Shown one piece after another: positions 10,133 to 23,910 of a stretch of 64,000 nt of DNA. The stretch comes from Ranitomeya variabilis (taxonomy: Eukaryota > Chordata > Amphibia > Anura > Dendrobatidae). The notes below the pieces were generated by a model, which was not told where the DNA came from, did no database searches, and worked only from the letters and a program-made list of their open reading frames with translations. The position numbers and the translations under genes were made by a program. Each line of letters begins with the position of its first letter. The stretch's first letter is position 1. The stretch spans positions 92,503,988-92,567,987 of the forward strand of contig NC_135238.1 of assembly GCF_051348905.1 (NCBI RefSeq), given 5' to 3'.

Positions 10133-10450
10133 TGTTTCCATCATCATCTCACAAACTTGCCATGGCTACATATCTACTGATAGTGCAATTGTGAGATTAA
10201 GAGTTTCTTCTGCATAAGAAATGAACCAGTGCTCAGGTTTTAATACATGTGGTAAGCATGTGACCCTGTGGCTTAGTTGGTTAAGGCAACTGTCTTGTAA
10301 ACAAGAGACACTGAGTTGAAATCTCAGCAGAGCTTTGTTTTCATCATCTCAGAAACAAACTTCCTATCTTTTCAATCATTCCTAATGTTTCCTACTTTTG
10401 TCCTTGCCGTGGCATTCCTTCTATCTGCCTATTCTGTATCATAAACATGT

Positions 10451-10524
10451 GGCACTGTGGCTTAGTTGGTTAAAGCGCCTGTCTTGTAAACAGGAGACCC
10501 TGAGTTCGAATCTCAGCAGTGCCT
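10451..10524 (+). tRNA. tRNA-Thr(TGT), canonical class A
   Basis: Perfect cloverleaf 392 bp after 10059. It lies inside the 1,082-bp tandem repeat; its duplicate is 11533. Confidence 0.92.
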
Positions 10525-11532
10525 TGTTTCCATCATTATCTCACAAACTTGCCATGGCTACGTCTCTACTGATAGTGCAATTGTGAGATTAAGAGTTTCT
10601 TCTGCATAAGAAATGAACCAGTGCTCAGGTTTTAATACATGTGGTAAGCATGTGACCCTGTGGCTTAGTTGGTTAAAGCACCTGTCTTGTAAACGTGAGA
10701 CCCTGAGTTCAAATCTCAGCAGTGCTTTGTTTTCATCATCTCAGAAACAAACCTCCTATCTTTTCTATCATGCCTACTCTGTATCGTAAGCATGTGGCGC
10801 TGTGGCTTAGTTGGTTAAAGCGCCTGTCTTGTAAACAGGAGACACTGAGTTTGAATCTCAGCAGTTCTTTGTTTCCATTATCATCTCACAAATTGACCAT
10901 GGCTACGTCTCTACTGATAGTGCAATTGTGAGATTAAGAGTTTCTTCTGCATAAGAAATGAACCAGTGCTCAGGTTTTAATGCATGTTGTAAGCATGTGA
11001 CCCTGTGGCTTAGTTGGTTAAAGCACCTGTCTTGTAAACGTGAGACCCTGAGTTCAAATCTCAGCAGTGCTTTGTTTTCATCATCTCAGAAACAAACCTC
11101 CTATCTTTTCTATCATGCCTACTCTGTATCGTAAGCATGTGGTGCTGTGGCTTAGTTGGTTAAAGCGCCTGTCTTGTAAACAGGAGACACTGAGTTTGAA
11201 TCTCAGCAGTTCTTTGTTTCCATCATCATCTCACAAATTTACCATGGCTACGTCTCTACTGATAGTGCAATTGTGAGATTAAGAGTTTCTTCTGCATAAG
11301 AAATGAACCAGTGCTCAGGTTTTAATACATGTGGTAAGCATGTGACCCTGTGGCTTAGTTGGTTAAGGCAACTGTCTTGTAAACAAGAGACACTGAGTTG
11401 AAATCTCAGCAGAGCTTTGTTTTCATCATCTCAGAAACAAACTTCCTATCTTTTCAATCATTCCTAATGTTTCCTACTTTTGTCCTTGCCGTGGCATTCC
11501 TTCTATCTGCCTATTCTGTATCATAAACATGT

Positions 11533-11606
11533 GGCACTGTGGCTTAGTTGGTTAAAGCGCCTGTCTTGTAAACAGGAGACCCTGAGTTCGAATCTCAGCA
11601 GTGCCT
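11533..11606 (+). tRNA. tRNA-Thr(TGT), canonical class A
   Basis: Duplicate of 10451-10524 with an identical body and flanks. Confidence 0.92.
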
Positions 11607-14600
11607 TGTTTCCATCATTATCTCACAAACTTGCCATGGCTACGTCTCTACTGATAGTGCAATTGTGAGATTAAGAGTTTCTTCTGCATAAGAAATGAAC
11701 CAGTGCTCAGGTTTTAATACATGTGGTAAGCATGTGACCCTGTGGCTTAGTTGGTTAAAGCACCTGTCTTGTAAACGTGAGACCCTGAGTTCAAATCTCA
11801 GCAGTGCTTTGTTTTCATCATCTCAGAAACAAACCTCCTATCTTTTCTATCATGCCTACTCTGTATCGTAAGCATGTGGCGCTGTGGCTTAGTTGGTTAA
11901 AGCGCCTGTCTTGTAAACAGGAGACACTGAGTTTGAATCTCAGCAGTTCTTTGTTTCCATTATCATCTCACAAATTGACCATGGCTACGTCTCTACTGAT
12001 AGTGCAATTGTGAGATTAAGAGTTTCTTCTGCATAAGAAATGAACCAGTGCTCAGGTTTTAATGCATGTTGTAAGCATGTGACCCTGTGGCTTAGTTGGT
12101 TAAAGCACCTGTCTTGTAAACGTGAGACCCTGAGTTCAAATCTCAGCAGTGCTTTGTTTTCATCATCTCAGAAACAAACCTCCTATCTTTTCTATCATGC
12201 CTACTCTGTATCGTAAGCATGTGGTGCTGTGGCTTAGTTGGTTAAAGCGCCTGTCTTGTAAACAGGAGACACTGAGTTTGAATCTCAGCAGTTCTTTGTT
12301 TCCATCATCATCTCACAAATTTACCATGGCTACGTCTCTACTGATAGTGCAATTGTGAGATTAAGAGTTTCTTCTGCATAAGAAATGAACCAGTGCTCAG
12401 GTTTTAATACATGTGGTAAGCATGTGACCCTGTGGCTTAGTTGGTTAAGGCGACTGTCTTGTAAACAAGAGACACTGAGTTGAAATATCAGCAGAGCTTT
12501 GTTTTCATCATCTCAGAAACAAACTTGCTATCTTTTCAATCATTCCTAATGTTTCCTACTTTTGTCCTTGCCGTGGCATTCCTTCTATCTGCCTATTCTG
12601 TATCATAAGCATGTGGCACTGTGGCTTAGTTGGTTAAAGCGCCTGTCTTGTAAACAAGAGACACTGAGTTGAAATCTCAGCAGTGCTTTGTTTTCATCAT
12701 CTCAGAAACAAACTTGCTATCTTTTCAATCATTCCTAATGTTTCCTACTTTTGTCCTTGCCGTGGCATTCCTTCTATCTGCCTATTCTGTATCATAAGCA
12801 TGTGGCACTGTGGCTTAGTTGGTTAAAGCGCCTGTCTTGTAAACAGGAGACACTGAGTTTGAATCTCAGCAGTTCTTTGTTTCCATCATCATCTCACAAA
12901 TTTACCATGGCTACGTCTCTACTGATAGTGCAATTGTGAGATTAAGAGTTTCTTCTGCATAAGAAATGAACCAGTGCTCAGGTTTTAATGCATGTTGTAA
13001 GCATGTGACCCTGTGGCTTAGTTGGTTAAAGCACCTGTCTTGTAAACGTGAGACCCTGAGTTCAAATCTCAGCAGTGCTTTGTTTTCATCATCTCAGAAA
13101 CAAACCTCCTATCTTTTCTATCATGCCTACTCTGTATCGTAAGCATGTGGTGCTGTGGCTTAGTTGGTTAAAGCGCCTGTCTTGTAAACAGGAGACATTG
13201 AGTTTGAATCTCAGCAGTTCTTTGTTTCCATCATCATCTCACAAATTTACCATGGCTACGTCTCTACTGATAGTGCAATTGTGAGATTAAGAGTTTCTTC
13301 TGCATAAGAAATGAACCAGTGCTCAGGTTTTAATGCATGTTGTAAGCATGTGACCCATGTGGCTTAGTTGGTTAAAGCACCTGTCTTGTAAACGTGAGAC
13401 CCTGAGTTCAAATCTCAGCAGTGCTTTGTTTTCATCATCTCAGAAACAAACCTCCTATCTTTTCTATCATGCCTACTCTGTATCGTAAGCATGTGGTGCT
13501 GTGGCTTATTTGGTTAAAGCGCCTGTCTTGTAAAAAGGAGACACTGAGTTTGAATCTCAGCAGTTCTTTGTTTCCATCATGATCTCACAAATTTACCATG
13601 GCTACGTCTCTACTGATAGTGCAATTGTGAGATTAAGAGTTTCTTCTGCATAAGAAATGAACCAGTGCTCAGGTTTTAATACATGTGGTAAGCACGTGAC
13701 CCTGTGGCTTAGTTGGTTAAAGCGCCTGTCTTGTAAACAAGAGACACTGAGTTGAAATCTCAGCAGTGCTTTGTTTTCATCATCTCAGAAACAAACTTGC
13801 TATCTTTTCAATCATTCCTAATGTTTCCTACTTTTGTCCTTGCCGTGGCATTCCTTCTATCTGCCTATTCTGTATCATAAGCATGTGGCACTGTGGCTTA
13901 GTTGGTTAAGGCGACTGTCTTGTAAACAAGAGACACTGAGTTGAAATCTCAGCAGTGCTTTGTTTTATCATCTCAGAAACAAACTTGCTATCTTTTCAAT
14001 CATTCCTAATGTTTCCTACTTTTGTCCTTGCCGTGGCATTCCTTCTATCTGCCTATTCTGTATCATAAGCATGTGGCACTGTGGCTTAGTTGGTTAAAGC
14101 GCCTGTCTTGTAAACAGGAGACACTGAGTTTGAATCTCAGCAGTTCTTTGTTTCCATCATCATCTCACAAATTTACCATGGCTACGTATCTACTGATAGT
14201 GCAATTGTGAGAATAAGAGTTTCTTCTGCATAAGAAATGAACCAGTGCTCAGGTTTTAATACATGTGGTAAGCATGTGACCCTGTGGCTTAGTTGGTTAA
14301 AGCACCTGTCTTGTAAACGTGAGACCCTGAGTTCAAATCTCAGCAGTGCTTTGTGTTCATCATCTCAGAAACAAACCTCCTATCTTTTCTATCATGCCTA
14401 CTCTGTATCGTAAGCATGTGGCGCTGTGGCTTAGTTGGTTAAAGCGCCTGTCTTGTAAACAGGAGACACTGAGTTTGAATCTCAGCAGTTCTTTGTTTCC
14501 ATTATCATCTCACAAATTGACCATGGCTACGTCTCTACTGATAGTGCAATTGTGAGATTAAGAGTTTCTTCTGCATAAGAAATGAACCAGTGCTCAGGTT

Positions 14601-14814
14601 TTAATACTTGTGGTAAGCATGTGACCCTGTGGCTTAGTTGGTTAAGGCGACTGTCTTGTAAACAAGAGACACTGAGTTGAAATATCAGCAGAGCTTTGTT
14701 TTCATCATCTCAGAAACAAACTTGCTATCTTTTCAATCATTCCTAATGTTTCCTACTTTTGTCCTTGCCGTGGCATTCCTTCTATCTGCCTATTCTGTAT
14801 CATAAGCATGTGGC

Positions 14815-16354
14815 ACTGTGGCTTAGTTGGTTAAAGCGCCTGTCTTGTAAACAAGAGACACTGAGTTGAAATCTCAGCAGTGCTTTGTTTTCATCATCTC
14901 AGAAACAAACTTGCTATCTTTTCAATCATTCCTAATGTTTCCTACTTTTGTCCTTGCCGTGGCATTCCTTCTATCTGCATATTCTGTATCTTAAGCATGT
15001 GGCACTGTGGCTTAGTTGGTTAAAGCGCCTGTCTTGTAAACAAGAGACACTGAGTTGAAATCTCAGCAGTGCTTTGTTTTCATCATCTCAGAAACAAACT
15101 TCCTATCTTTTCAATCATTCCTAATGTTTCCTACTTTTGTCCTTGCCGTGGCATTCCTTCTATCTGCCTATTCTGTATCATAAGCATGTGGCACTGTGGC
15201 TTAGTTGGTTAAAGCGCCTGTCTTGTAAACAAGAGACACTGAGTTGAAATCTCAGCAGTGCTTTGTTTTCATCATCTCAGAAACAAACTTGCTATCTTTT
15301 CAATCATTCCTAATGTTTCCTACTTTTGTCCTTGCCGTGGCATTCCTTCTATCTGCCTATTCTGTATCATAAGCATGTGGCACTGTGGCTTAGTTGGTTA
15401 AAGCGCCTGTCTTGTAAACAGGAGACACTGAGTTTGAAATTCAGCAGTTCTTTGTTTCCATCATCATCTCACAAATTTACCATGGCTACGTATCTACTGA
15501 TAGTGCAATTGTGAGATTAAGAGTTTCTTCTGCATAAGAAATGAACCAGTGCTCAGGTTTTAATACATGTGGTAAGCACGTGACCCTGTGGCTTAGTTGG
15601 TTAAAGCGCCTGTCTTGTAAACAAGAGACACTGAGTTGAAATCTCAGCAGTGCTTTGTTTTCATCATCTCAGAAACAAACTTGCTATCTTTTCAATCATT
15701 CCTAATGTTTCCTACTTTTGTCCTTGCCGTGGCATTCCTTCTATCTGCATATTCTGTATCATAAGCATGTGGCACTGTGGCTTAGTTGGTTAAAGCGCCT
15801 GTCTTGTAAACAAGAGACACTGAGTTGAAATCTCAGCAGTGCTTTGTTTTCATCATCTCAGAAACAAACTTCCTATCTTTTCAATCATTCCTAATGTTTC
15901 CTACTTTTGTCCTTGCCGTGGCATTCCTTCTATCTGCCTATTCTGTATCATAAGCATGTGGCACTGTGGCTTAGTTGGTTAAAGCGCCTGTCTTGTAAAC
16001 AAGAGACACTGAGTTGAAATCTCAGCAGTGCTTTGTTTTCATCATCTCAGAAACAAACTTGCTATCTTTTCAATCATTCCTAATGTTTCCTACTTTTGTC
16101 CTTGCCGTGGCATTCCTTCTATCTGCCTATTCTGTATCATAAGCATGTGGCACTGTGGCTTAGTTGGTTAAAGCGCCTGTCTTGTAAACAGGAGACACTG
16201 AGTTTGAAATTCAGCAGTTCTTTGTTTCCATCATCATCTCACAAATTTACCATGGCTACGTATCTACTGATAGTGCAATTGTGAGATTAAGAGTTTCTTC
16301 TGCATAAGAAATGAACCAGTGCTCAGGTTTTAATACATGTGGTAAGCACGTGAC
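14815..16354 (+). repeat. 770-bp tandem duplication (two copies)
   Basis: About 14815-15584 and 15585-16354 share unit order and the private T-stem variant GAAATTCAGC (near 15436 and 16206). Ends are approximate. Confidence 0.75.
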
Positions 16355-16540
16355 CCTGTGGCTTAGTTGGTTAAAGCGCCTGTCTTGTAAACAAGAGACA
16401 CTGAGTTGAAATCTCAGCAGTGCTTTGTTTTCATCATCTCAGAAACAAACTTGCTATCTTTTCAATCATTCCTAATGTTTCCTACTTTTGTCCTTGCCGT
16501 GGCATTCCTTCTATCTGCCTATTCTGTATCATAAACATGT

Positions 16541-16614
16541 GGCACTGTGGCTTAGTTGGTTAAAGCGCCTGTCTTGTAAACAGGAGACCCTGAGTTCGAA
16601 TCTCAGCAGTGCCT
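16541..16614 (+). tRNA. tRNA-Thr(TGT), canonical class A
   Basis: Perfect cloverleaf. Together with the following D and E units (to about 17058) it matches 732-1249 and 28763-29280, a third partial appearance of block P. Confidence 0.92.
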
Positions 16615-17407
16615 TGTTTCCATCATTATCTCACAAACTTGCCATGGCTACGTCTCTACTGATAGTGCAATTGTGAGATTAAGAGTTTCTTCTGCGTAAG
16701 AAATGAACCAGTGCTCAGGTTGTAAGCATGTGACCCTGTGGCTTAGTTGGTTAAAGCACCTGTCTTGTAAACGTGAGACCCTGAGTTCAAATCTCAGCAG
16801 TGCTTTGTTTTCATCATCTCAGAAACAAACCTCCTATCTTTTCTATCATGCCTACTCTGTATCGTAAGCATGTGGTGCTGTGGCTTAGTTGGTTAAAGCG
16901 CCTGTCTTGTAAACAGGAGACACTGAGTTTGAATCTCAGCAGTTCTTTGTTTCCATCATCACCTCACAAATTTACCATGGCTACGTCTCTACTGATATTG
17001 CAATTGTGAGATTAAGAGTTTCTTCTGCATAAGAAATGAACCAGTGCTCAGGTTTTAATACATGTGGTAAGCATGTGACCCTGTGGCTTAGTTGGTTAAG
17101 GCGACTGTCTTGTAAACAAGAGACACTGAGTTGAAATATCAGCAGAGCTTTGTTTTCATCATCTCAGAAACAAACTTGCTATCTTTTCAATCATTCCTAA
17201 TGTTTCCTACTTTTGTCCTTGCCGTGGCATTCCTTCTATCTGCCTATTCTGTATCATAAGCATGTGGCACTGTGGCTTAGTTGGTTAAAGCGCCTGTCTT
17301 GTAAACAAGAGACACTGAGTTGAAATCTCAGCAGTGCTTTGTTTTCATCATCTCAGAAACAAACCTCCTATCTTTTTTATCATGCCTACTCTGTATCGTA
17401 AGCATGT

Positions 17408-17481
17408 GACCCTGTGGCTTAGTTGGTTAAGGCGACTGTCTTTTAAACAAGAGACACTGAGTTGAAATCTCAGCAGTGCTT
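17408..17481 (+). pseudogene. Class C unit with TTT anticodon
   Basis: The anticodon loop reads CTTTTAA, so the anticodon is TTT (nominally Lys) on a threonine-type body. The TTTT inside the loop could also stop Pol III. The T loop is TTGAAAT. It is a single copy and looks like a chance change in a dead unit. Confidence 0.7.
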
Positions 17482-18115
17482 TGTTTTCATCATCTGAGAA
17501 ACAAACTTCCTACCTTTTCAATCATTCCTAATGTTTCCTACTTTTGTCCTTGCCGTGGCATTCCTTCTATCTGCCTATTCTGTATCATAAGCATGTGGAA
17601 CTGTGGCTTAGTTGGTTAAAGCGCCTGTCTTGTAAACAAGAGACACTGAGTTGAAATCTCAGCAGTGCTTTGTTTTCATCATCTCAGAAACAAACTTCCT
17701 ATCTTTTCAATCATTCCTAATGTTTCCTACTTTTGTCCTTGCCGTGGCATTCCTTCTATCTGCCTATTCTGTATCATAAGCATGTGGAACTGTGGCTTAG
17801 TTGGTTAAAGCGCCTATCTTGTAAACAAGAGACACTGAGTTGAAATCTCAGCAGTGCTTTGTTTTCATCATCTCAGAAACAAACTTCCTATCTTTTCAAT
17901 CATTCCTAATGTTTCCTACTTTTGTCCTTGCCGTGGCATTCCTTCTATCTGCCTATTCTGTATCATAAGCATGTGGAACTGTGGCTTAGTTGGTTAAAGC
18001 GCCTGTCTTGTAAACAAGAGACACTGAGTTGAAATCTCAGCAGTGCTTTGTTTTCATCATCTCAGAAACAAACTTCCTATCTTTTCTATCTGCTTATTCT
18101 GTATCGTAAGCATGT

Positions 18116-18189
18116 GGCACTGTGGCTTAGTTGGTTAAAGCGCCTGTCTTGTAAACAGGAGACCCTGAGTTCGAATCTCAGCAGTGCCT
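18116..18189 (+). tRNA. tRNA-Thr(TGT), canonical class A
   Basis: Block Q twin of 5048, including the short upstream spacer and the altered inverted repeat. Confidence 0.9.
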
Positions 18190-18838
18190 TGTTTCCATCA
18201 TCTCACAAACTTGCCATGGCTACGTCTCTACTGATAGTGCAATTGTGATATTGAGAGTTTCTTCTGCATAAGAAATGAACCAGTGCTCAGGTTTCAATAC
18301 ATGTTGTAAGCATGTGACCCTGTGGCTTAGTTGGTTAAAGCACCTGTCTTGTAAACGTGAGACCCTGAGTTCAAATCTCAGCAGTGCTTTGTTTTCATCA
18401 TCTCAGAAACAAACCTCCTATCTTTTCTATCATGCCTACTCTGTATCGTAAGCATGTGGCGCTGTGGCTTAGTTGGTTAAAGCGCCTGTCTTGTAAACAG
18501 GAGACACTGAGTTTGAATCTCAGTAGTTCTTTGTTTCCATCATCATCTCACAAATTTACCATGGCTACGTCTCTACTGACAGTGCAATTGTGAGATTAAG
18601 AGTTTCTTCTGCATAAGAAATGAACCAGTGCTCAGGTTTTAATGCATGTGACCCTGTGGCTTAGTTGGTTAAGGCGACTGTCTTGTAAACAAGAGACACT
18701 GAGTTGAAATCTCAGCAGTGCTTTGTTTTCATCATCTCAGAAACAAACTTCCTATCTTTTCAATCATTCCTAATGTTTCCTACTTTTGTCCTTGCCGTGG
18801 CATTCCTTCTATCTGCATATTCTGTATCATAAGCATGT

Positions 18839-18912
18839 GGCACTGTGGCTTAGTTGGTTAAAGCGCCTGTCTTGTAAACAGGAGACCCTGAGTTCGAATC
18901 TCAGCAGTGCCT
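18839..18912 (+). tRNA. tRNA-Thr(TGT), canonical class A
   Basis: Perfect cloverleaf. In block Q copy 1 the matching place holds only the A/D hybrid at 5771, so this gene has no intact twin there. Confidence 0.92.
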
Positions 18913-20276
18913 TGTTTCCATCATTATCTCACAAACTTGCCATGGCTACGTCTCTACTGATAGTGCAATTGTGAGATTAAGAGTATCTTCTGCATAAGAA
19001 ATGAACCAGTGCTCAGGTTTTAATGCATGTTGTAAGCATGTGACCCTGTGGCTTAGTTGGTTAAAGCACCTGTCTTGTAAACGTGAGACCCTGAGTTGAA
19101 ATCTCAGCAGTGCTTTGTTTTCATCATCTCAGAAACAAACTTCCTATCTTTTCAATCATTCCTAATGTTTCCTACTTTTGTCCTTGCCGTGGCATTCCTT
19201 CTATCTGCCTATTCTGTATCATAAGCATGTGGCACTGTGGCTTAGTTGGTTAAAGCACCTGTCTTGTAAACGTGAGACCCTGAGTTCAAATCTCAGCAGT
19301 GCTTTGTTTTCATCATCTCAGAAACAAACCTCCTATCTTTTCTATCATGCCTACTCTGTATCGTAAGCATGTGGCGCTGTGGCTTAGTTGGTTAAAGCGC
19401 CTGTCTTGTAAACAGGAGACACTGAGTTTGAATCTCAGCAGTTCTTTGTTTCCATCATCATCTCACAAATTTACCATGGCTACGTCTCTACTGACAGTGC
19501 AATTGTGAGATTAAGAGTTTCTTCTGCATAAGAAATGAACCAGTGCTCAGGTTTTAATGCATGTGACCCTGTGGCTTAGTTGGTTAAGGCGACTGTCTTG
19601 TAAACAAGAGACACTGAGTTGAAATCTCAGCAGTGCTTTGTTTTCATCATCTCAGAAACAAACCTCCTATCTTTTCTATCATGCCTACTCTGTATCGTAA
19701 GCATGTGGCGCTGTGGCTTAGTTGGTTAAAGCGCCTGTCTTGTAAACAGGAGACACTGAGTTTGAATCTCAGCAGTTCTTTCTTTCCATTATCATCTCAG
19801 AAATTGACCATGGCTACGTCTCTACTGATAGTGCAATTGTGAGATTAAGAGTTTCTTCTGCATAAGAAATGAACCAGTGCTCAGGTTTTAATGCATGTGA
19901 CCCTGTGGCTTAGTTGGTTAAGGCGACTGTCTTGTAAACAAGAGACACTGAGTTGAAGTCTCAGCAGTGCTTTGTTTTCATCATCTCAGAAACAAACTTC
20001 CTATCTTTTCAATCATTCCTAATGTTTCCTACTTTTGTCCTTGCCGTGGCATTCCTTCTATCTGCCTATTCTGTATCATAAGCATGTGGAACTGTGGCTT
20101 AGTTGGTTAAAGCGCCTGTCTTGTAAACAAGAAACACTGAGTTGAAATCGCAGCAGTGCTTTGTTTTCATCATCTCAGAAACAAACTTCCTATCTTTTCA
20201 ATCATTCCTAATGTTTCCTACTTTTGTCCTAGCCGTGGCATTCCTTCTATCTGCATATTCTGTATCATAAGCATGT

Positions 20277-20350
20277 GGCACTGTGGCTTAGTTGGTTAAA
20301 GCACCTGTCTTGTAAACAGGAGACCCTGAGTTCGAATCTCAGCAGTGCCT
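20277..20350 (+). tRNA. tRNA-Thr(TGT), class A with A26
   Basis: Block Q twin of 6817 (offset 13,460); identical body. Confidence 0.85.
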
Positions 20351-21238
20351 TGTTTCCATAATTATCTCACAAACTTGCCATTGCTACGTCTCTACTGATA
20401 GTGCAATTGTGAGATTAAGAGTTTCTTCTGCATAAGAAATGAACCAGTGCTCAGGTTTTAAAACTTGTGGTAAGCATGTGACCCTGTGGCTTAGTTGGTT
20501 AAGGCGACTGTCTTGTAAACAAGAGACACTGAGTTGAAATCTCAGCAGTGCTTTGTTTTCATCATCTCAGAAACAAACTTCCTATCTTTTCAATCATTCC
20601 TAATGTTTCCTACTTTTGTCCTTGCCGTGGCATTCCTTCTATCTGCATATTCTGTATCATAAGCATGTGGCACTGTGGCTTAGTTGGTTAAAGCGCCTGT
20701 CTTGTAAACAGGAGACACTGAGTTTGAATCTCAGCAGTTCTTTCTTTCCATTATCATCTCACAAATTGACCATGGCTACGTCTCTACTGATAGTGCAATT
20801 GTGAGATTAAGAGTTTCTTCTGCATAAGAAATGAATCAGTGCTCAGGTTTTAATGCATGTGACCCTGTGGCTTAGTTGGTTAAGGCGACTGTCTTGTAAA
20901 CAAGAGACACTGAGTTGAAGTCTCAGCAGTGCTTTGTTTTCATCATCTCAGAAACAAACTTCCTATCTTTTCAATCATTCCTAATGTTTCCTACTTTTGT
21001 CCTTGCCGTGGCATTCCTTCTATCTGCCTATTCTGTATCATAAGCATGTGGAACTGTGGCTTAGTTGGTTAAAGCGCCTGTCTTGTAAACAAGAAACACT
21101 GAGTTGAAATCGCAGCAGTGCTTTGTTTTCATCATCTCAGAAACAAACTTCCTATCTTTTCAATCATTCCTAATGTTTCCTACTTTTGTCCTAGCCGTGG
21201 CATTCCTTCTATCTGCATATTCTGTATCATAAGCATGT

Positions 21239-21312
21239 GGCACTGTGGCTTAGTTGGTTAAAGCACCTGTCTTGTAAACAGGAGACCCTGAGTTCGAATC
21301 TCAGCAGTGCCT
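21239..21312 (+). tRNA. tRNA-Thr(TGT), class A with A26
   Basis: Block Q twin of 7779 and a 962-bp duplicate of 20277. Confidence 0.85.
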
Positions 21313-22164
21313 TGTTTCCATAATTATCTCACAAATTTGCCATTGCTACGTCTCTACTGATAGTGCAATTGTGAGATGAAGAGTTTCTTCTGCATAAGAA
21401 ATGAACCAGTGCTCAGGTTTCAAGACATGTTGTAAGCATGTGACCCTGTGGCTTAGTTGGTTAAAGCACCTGTCTTGTAAACGTGAGACCCTGAGTTCAA
21501 ATCTCAGCAGTGCTTTGTTTTCATCATCTCAGAAACAAACCTCCTATCTTTTCTATCATGCCTACTCTGTATCGTAAGCATGTGGTGCTGTGGCTTAGTT
21601 GGTTAAAGCGCCTGTCTTGTAAACAGGAGACACTGAGTTTGAATCTCAGCAGTTCTTTGTTTCCATCATCATCTCACAAATTTACCATGGCTACGTCTCT
21701 ACTGATAGTGCAATTGTGAGATTAAGAGTTTCTTCTGCATAAGAAATGAACCAGTGCTCAGGTTTTAATACATGTGGTAAGCATGTGACCCTGTGGCTTA
21801 GTTGGTTAAGGCGACTGTCTTGTAAACAAGAGACACTGAGTTGAAATCTCAGCAGTGCTTTGTTTTCATCATCTCAGAAACAAACTTCCTATCTTTTCAA
21901 TCATTCCTAATGTTTCCTACTTTTGTCCTTGCTGTGGCATTCCTTCTATCTGCCTATTCTGTATCATAAGCATGTGGCACTGTGGCTTAGTTGGTTAAAG
22001 CACCTGTCTTGTAAACAAGAGACACTGAGTTGAAATCTCAGCAGTGCTTTGTTTTCATCATCTCAGAAACAAACTTCCTATCTTTTCAATCATTCCTAAT
22101 GTTTCCTACTTTTGTCCTTGCCGTGGCATTCCTTCTATCTGCCTATTCTGTATCATAAGCATGT

Positions 22165-22238
22165 GGCACTGTGGCTTAGTTGGTTAAAGCGCCTGTCTTG
22201 TAAACAGGAGACCCTGAGTTCGAATCTCAAAAGTGCCT
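22165..22238 (+). pseudogene. tRNA-Thr(TGT) with two 3' stem mismatches
   Basis: Block Q twin of 8705, with the same CTCAAAAGTGCC junction. Confidence 0.6.
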
Positions 22239-23518
22239 TGTTTCCATCATCATCTCACAAACTTGCCATGGCTATGTATCTACTGATAGTGCAATTGTGA
22301 GATTAAGAGTTTCTTCTGCATAAGAAATGAACCAGTGCTCAGGTTTTAAAACTTGTGGTAAGCATGTGACCCTGTGGCTTAGTTGGTTAAGGCGACTGTC
22401 TTGTAAACAAGAGACACTGAGTTGAAATCTCAGCAGTGCTTTGTTTTCATCATCTCAGAAACAAACTTCCTATCTTTTCAATCATTCCTAATGTTTCCTA
22501 CTTTTGTCCTTGCCGTGGCATTCCTTCTATCTGCATATTCTGTATCATAAGCATGTGGCACTGTGGCTTAGTTGGTTAAAGCGCCTGTCTTGTAAACAGG
22601 AGACACTGAGTTTGAATCTCAGCAGTTCTTTCTTTCCATTATCATCTCACAAATTGACCATGGCTACGTCTCTACTGATAGTGCAATTGTGAGATTAAGA
22701 GTTTCTTCTGCATAAGAAATGAACCAGTGCTCAGGTTTTAATGCATGTGACCCTGTGGCTTAGTTGGTTAAGGCGACTGTCTTGTAAACAAGAGACACTG
22801 AGTTGAAGTCTCAGCAGTGCTTTGTTTTCATCATCTCAGAAACAAACTTCCTATCTTTTCAATCATTCCTAATGTTTCCTACTTTTGTCCTTGCCGTGGC
22901 ATTCCTTCTATCTGCCTATTCTGTATCATAAGCATGTGGAACTGTGGCTTAGTTGGTTAAAGCGCCTGTCTTGTAAACAAGAAACACTGAGTTGAAATCG
23001 CAGCAGTGCTTTGTTTTCATCATCTCAGAAACAAACTTCCTATCTTTTCAATCATTCCTAATGTTTCCTACTTTTGTCCTAGCCGTGGCATTCCTTCTAT
23101 CTGCATATTCTGTATCATAAGCATGTGGCACTGTGGCTTAGTTGGTTAAAGCGCCTGTCTTGTAAACAGGAGACACTGAGTTTGAATCTCAGCAGTTCTT
23201 TCTTTCCATTATCATCTCACAAATTGACCATGGCTACGTCTCTACTGATAGTGCAATTGTGAGATTAAGAGTTTCTTCTGCATAAGAAATGAACCAGTGC
23301 TCAGGTTTTAATACATGTGGTAAGCATGTGACCCTGTGGCTTAGTTGGTTAAGGCAACTGTCTTGTAAACAAGAGACACTGAGTTGAAATCTCAGCAGAG
23401 CTTTGTTTTCATCATCTCAGAAACAAACTTCCTATCTTTTCAATCATTCCTAATGTTTCCTACTTTTGTCCTTGCCGTGGCATTCCTTCTATCTGCCTAT
23501 TCTGTATCATAAACATGT

Positions 23519-23592
23519 GGCACTGTGGCTTAGTTGGTTAAAGCGCCTGTCTTGTAAACAGGAGACCCTGAGTTCGAATCTCAGCAGTGCCT
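23519..23592 (+). tRNA. tRNA-Thr(TGT), canonical class A
   Basis: Block Q twin of 10059; the downstream TACATATCTAC variant is shared. Confidence 0.92.
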
Positions 23593-23910
23593 TGTTTCCA
23601 TCATCATCTCACAAACTTGCCATGGCTACATATCTACTGATAGTGCAATTGTGAGATTAAGAGTTTCTTCTGCATAAGAAATGAACCAGTGCTCAGGTTT
23701 TAATACATGTGGTAAGCATGTGACCCTGTGGCTTAGTTGGTTAAGGCAACTGTCTTGTAAACAAGAGACACTGAGTTGAAATCTCAGCAGAGCTTTGTTT
23801 TCATCATCTCAGAAACAAACTTCCTATCTTTTCAATCATTCCTAATGTTTCCTACTTTTGTCCTTGCCGTGGCATTCCTTCTATCTGCCTATTCTGTATC
23901 ATAAACATGT

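Larger units (their letters stand above)
10207..12370 (+). repeat. 1,082-bp tandem duplication (two copies)
   Basis: 10207-11288 and 11289-12370 repeat the same order of units (C, A, D, E, D, E). Corresponding bodies at 10451/11533, 10796/11878 and 11141/12223 are all exactly 1,082 bp apart. Block Q copy 2 has only one copy (near 23.7-24.8 kb). Confidence 0.88.
4600..15430 (+). repeat. Higher-order block Q, copy 1 (approximate ends)
   Basis: Aligns with about 17668-27463. The offset changes stepwise: 13,068 at 5 kb, 13,460 from 5.8 kb, 12,378 from 12.1 kb and 12,033 from 14 kb. The steps equal whole groups of units (+392, -1,082, -345 bp), as unequal exchange would leave. A marker shared by both copies is the GCGCCTATC anticodon-stem variant at about 4742 and 17810. 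Confidence 0.85.

Noticed and set aside
17408-17481. A genuine tRNA-Lys(TTT)
   Set aside because: The body is a decayed threonine class C unit and the change is a single base in one copy.
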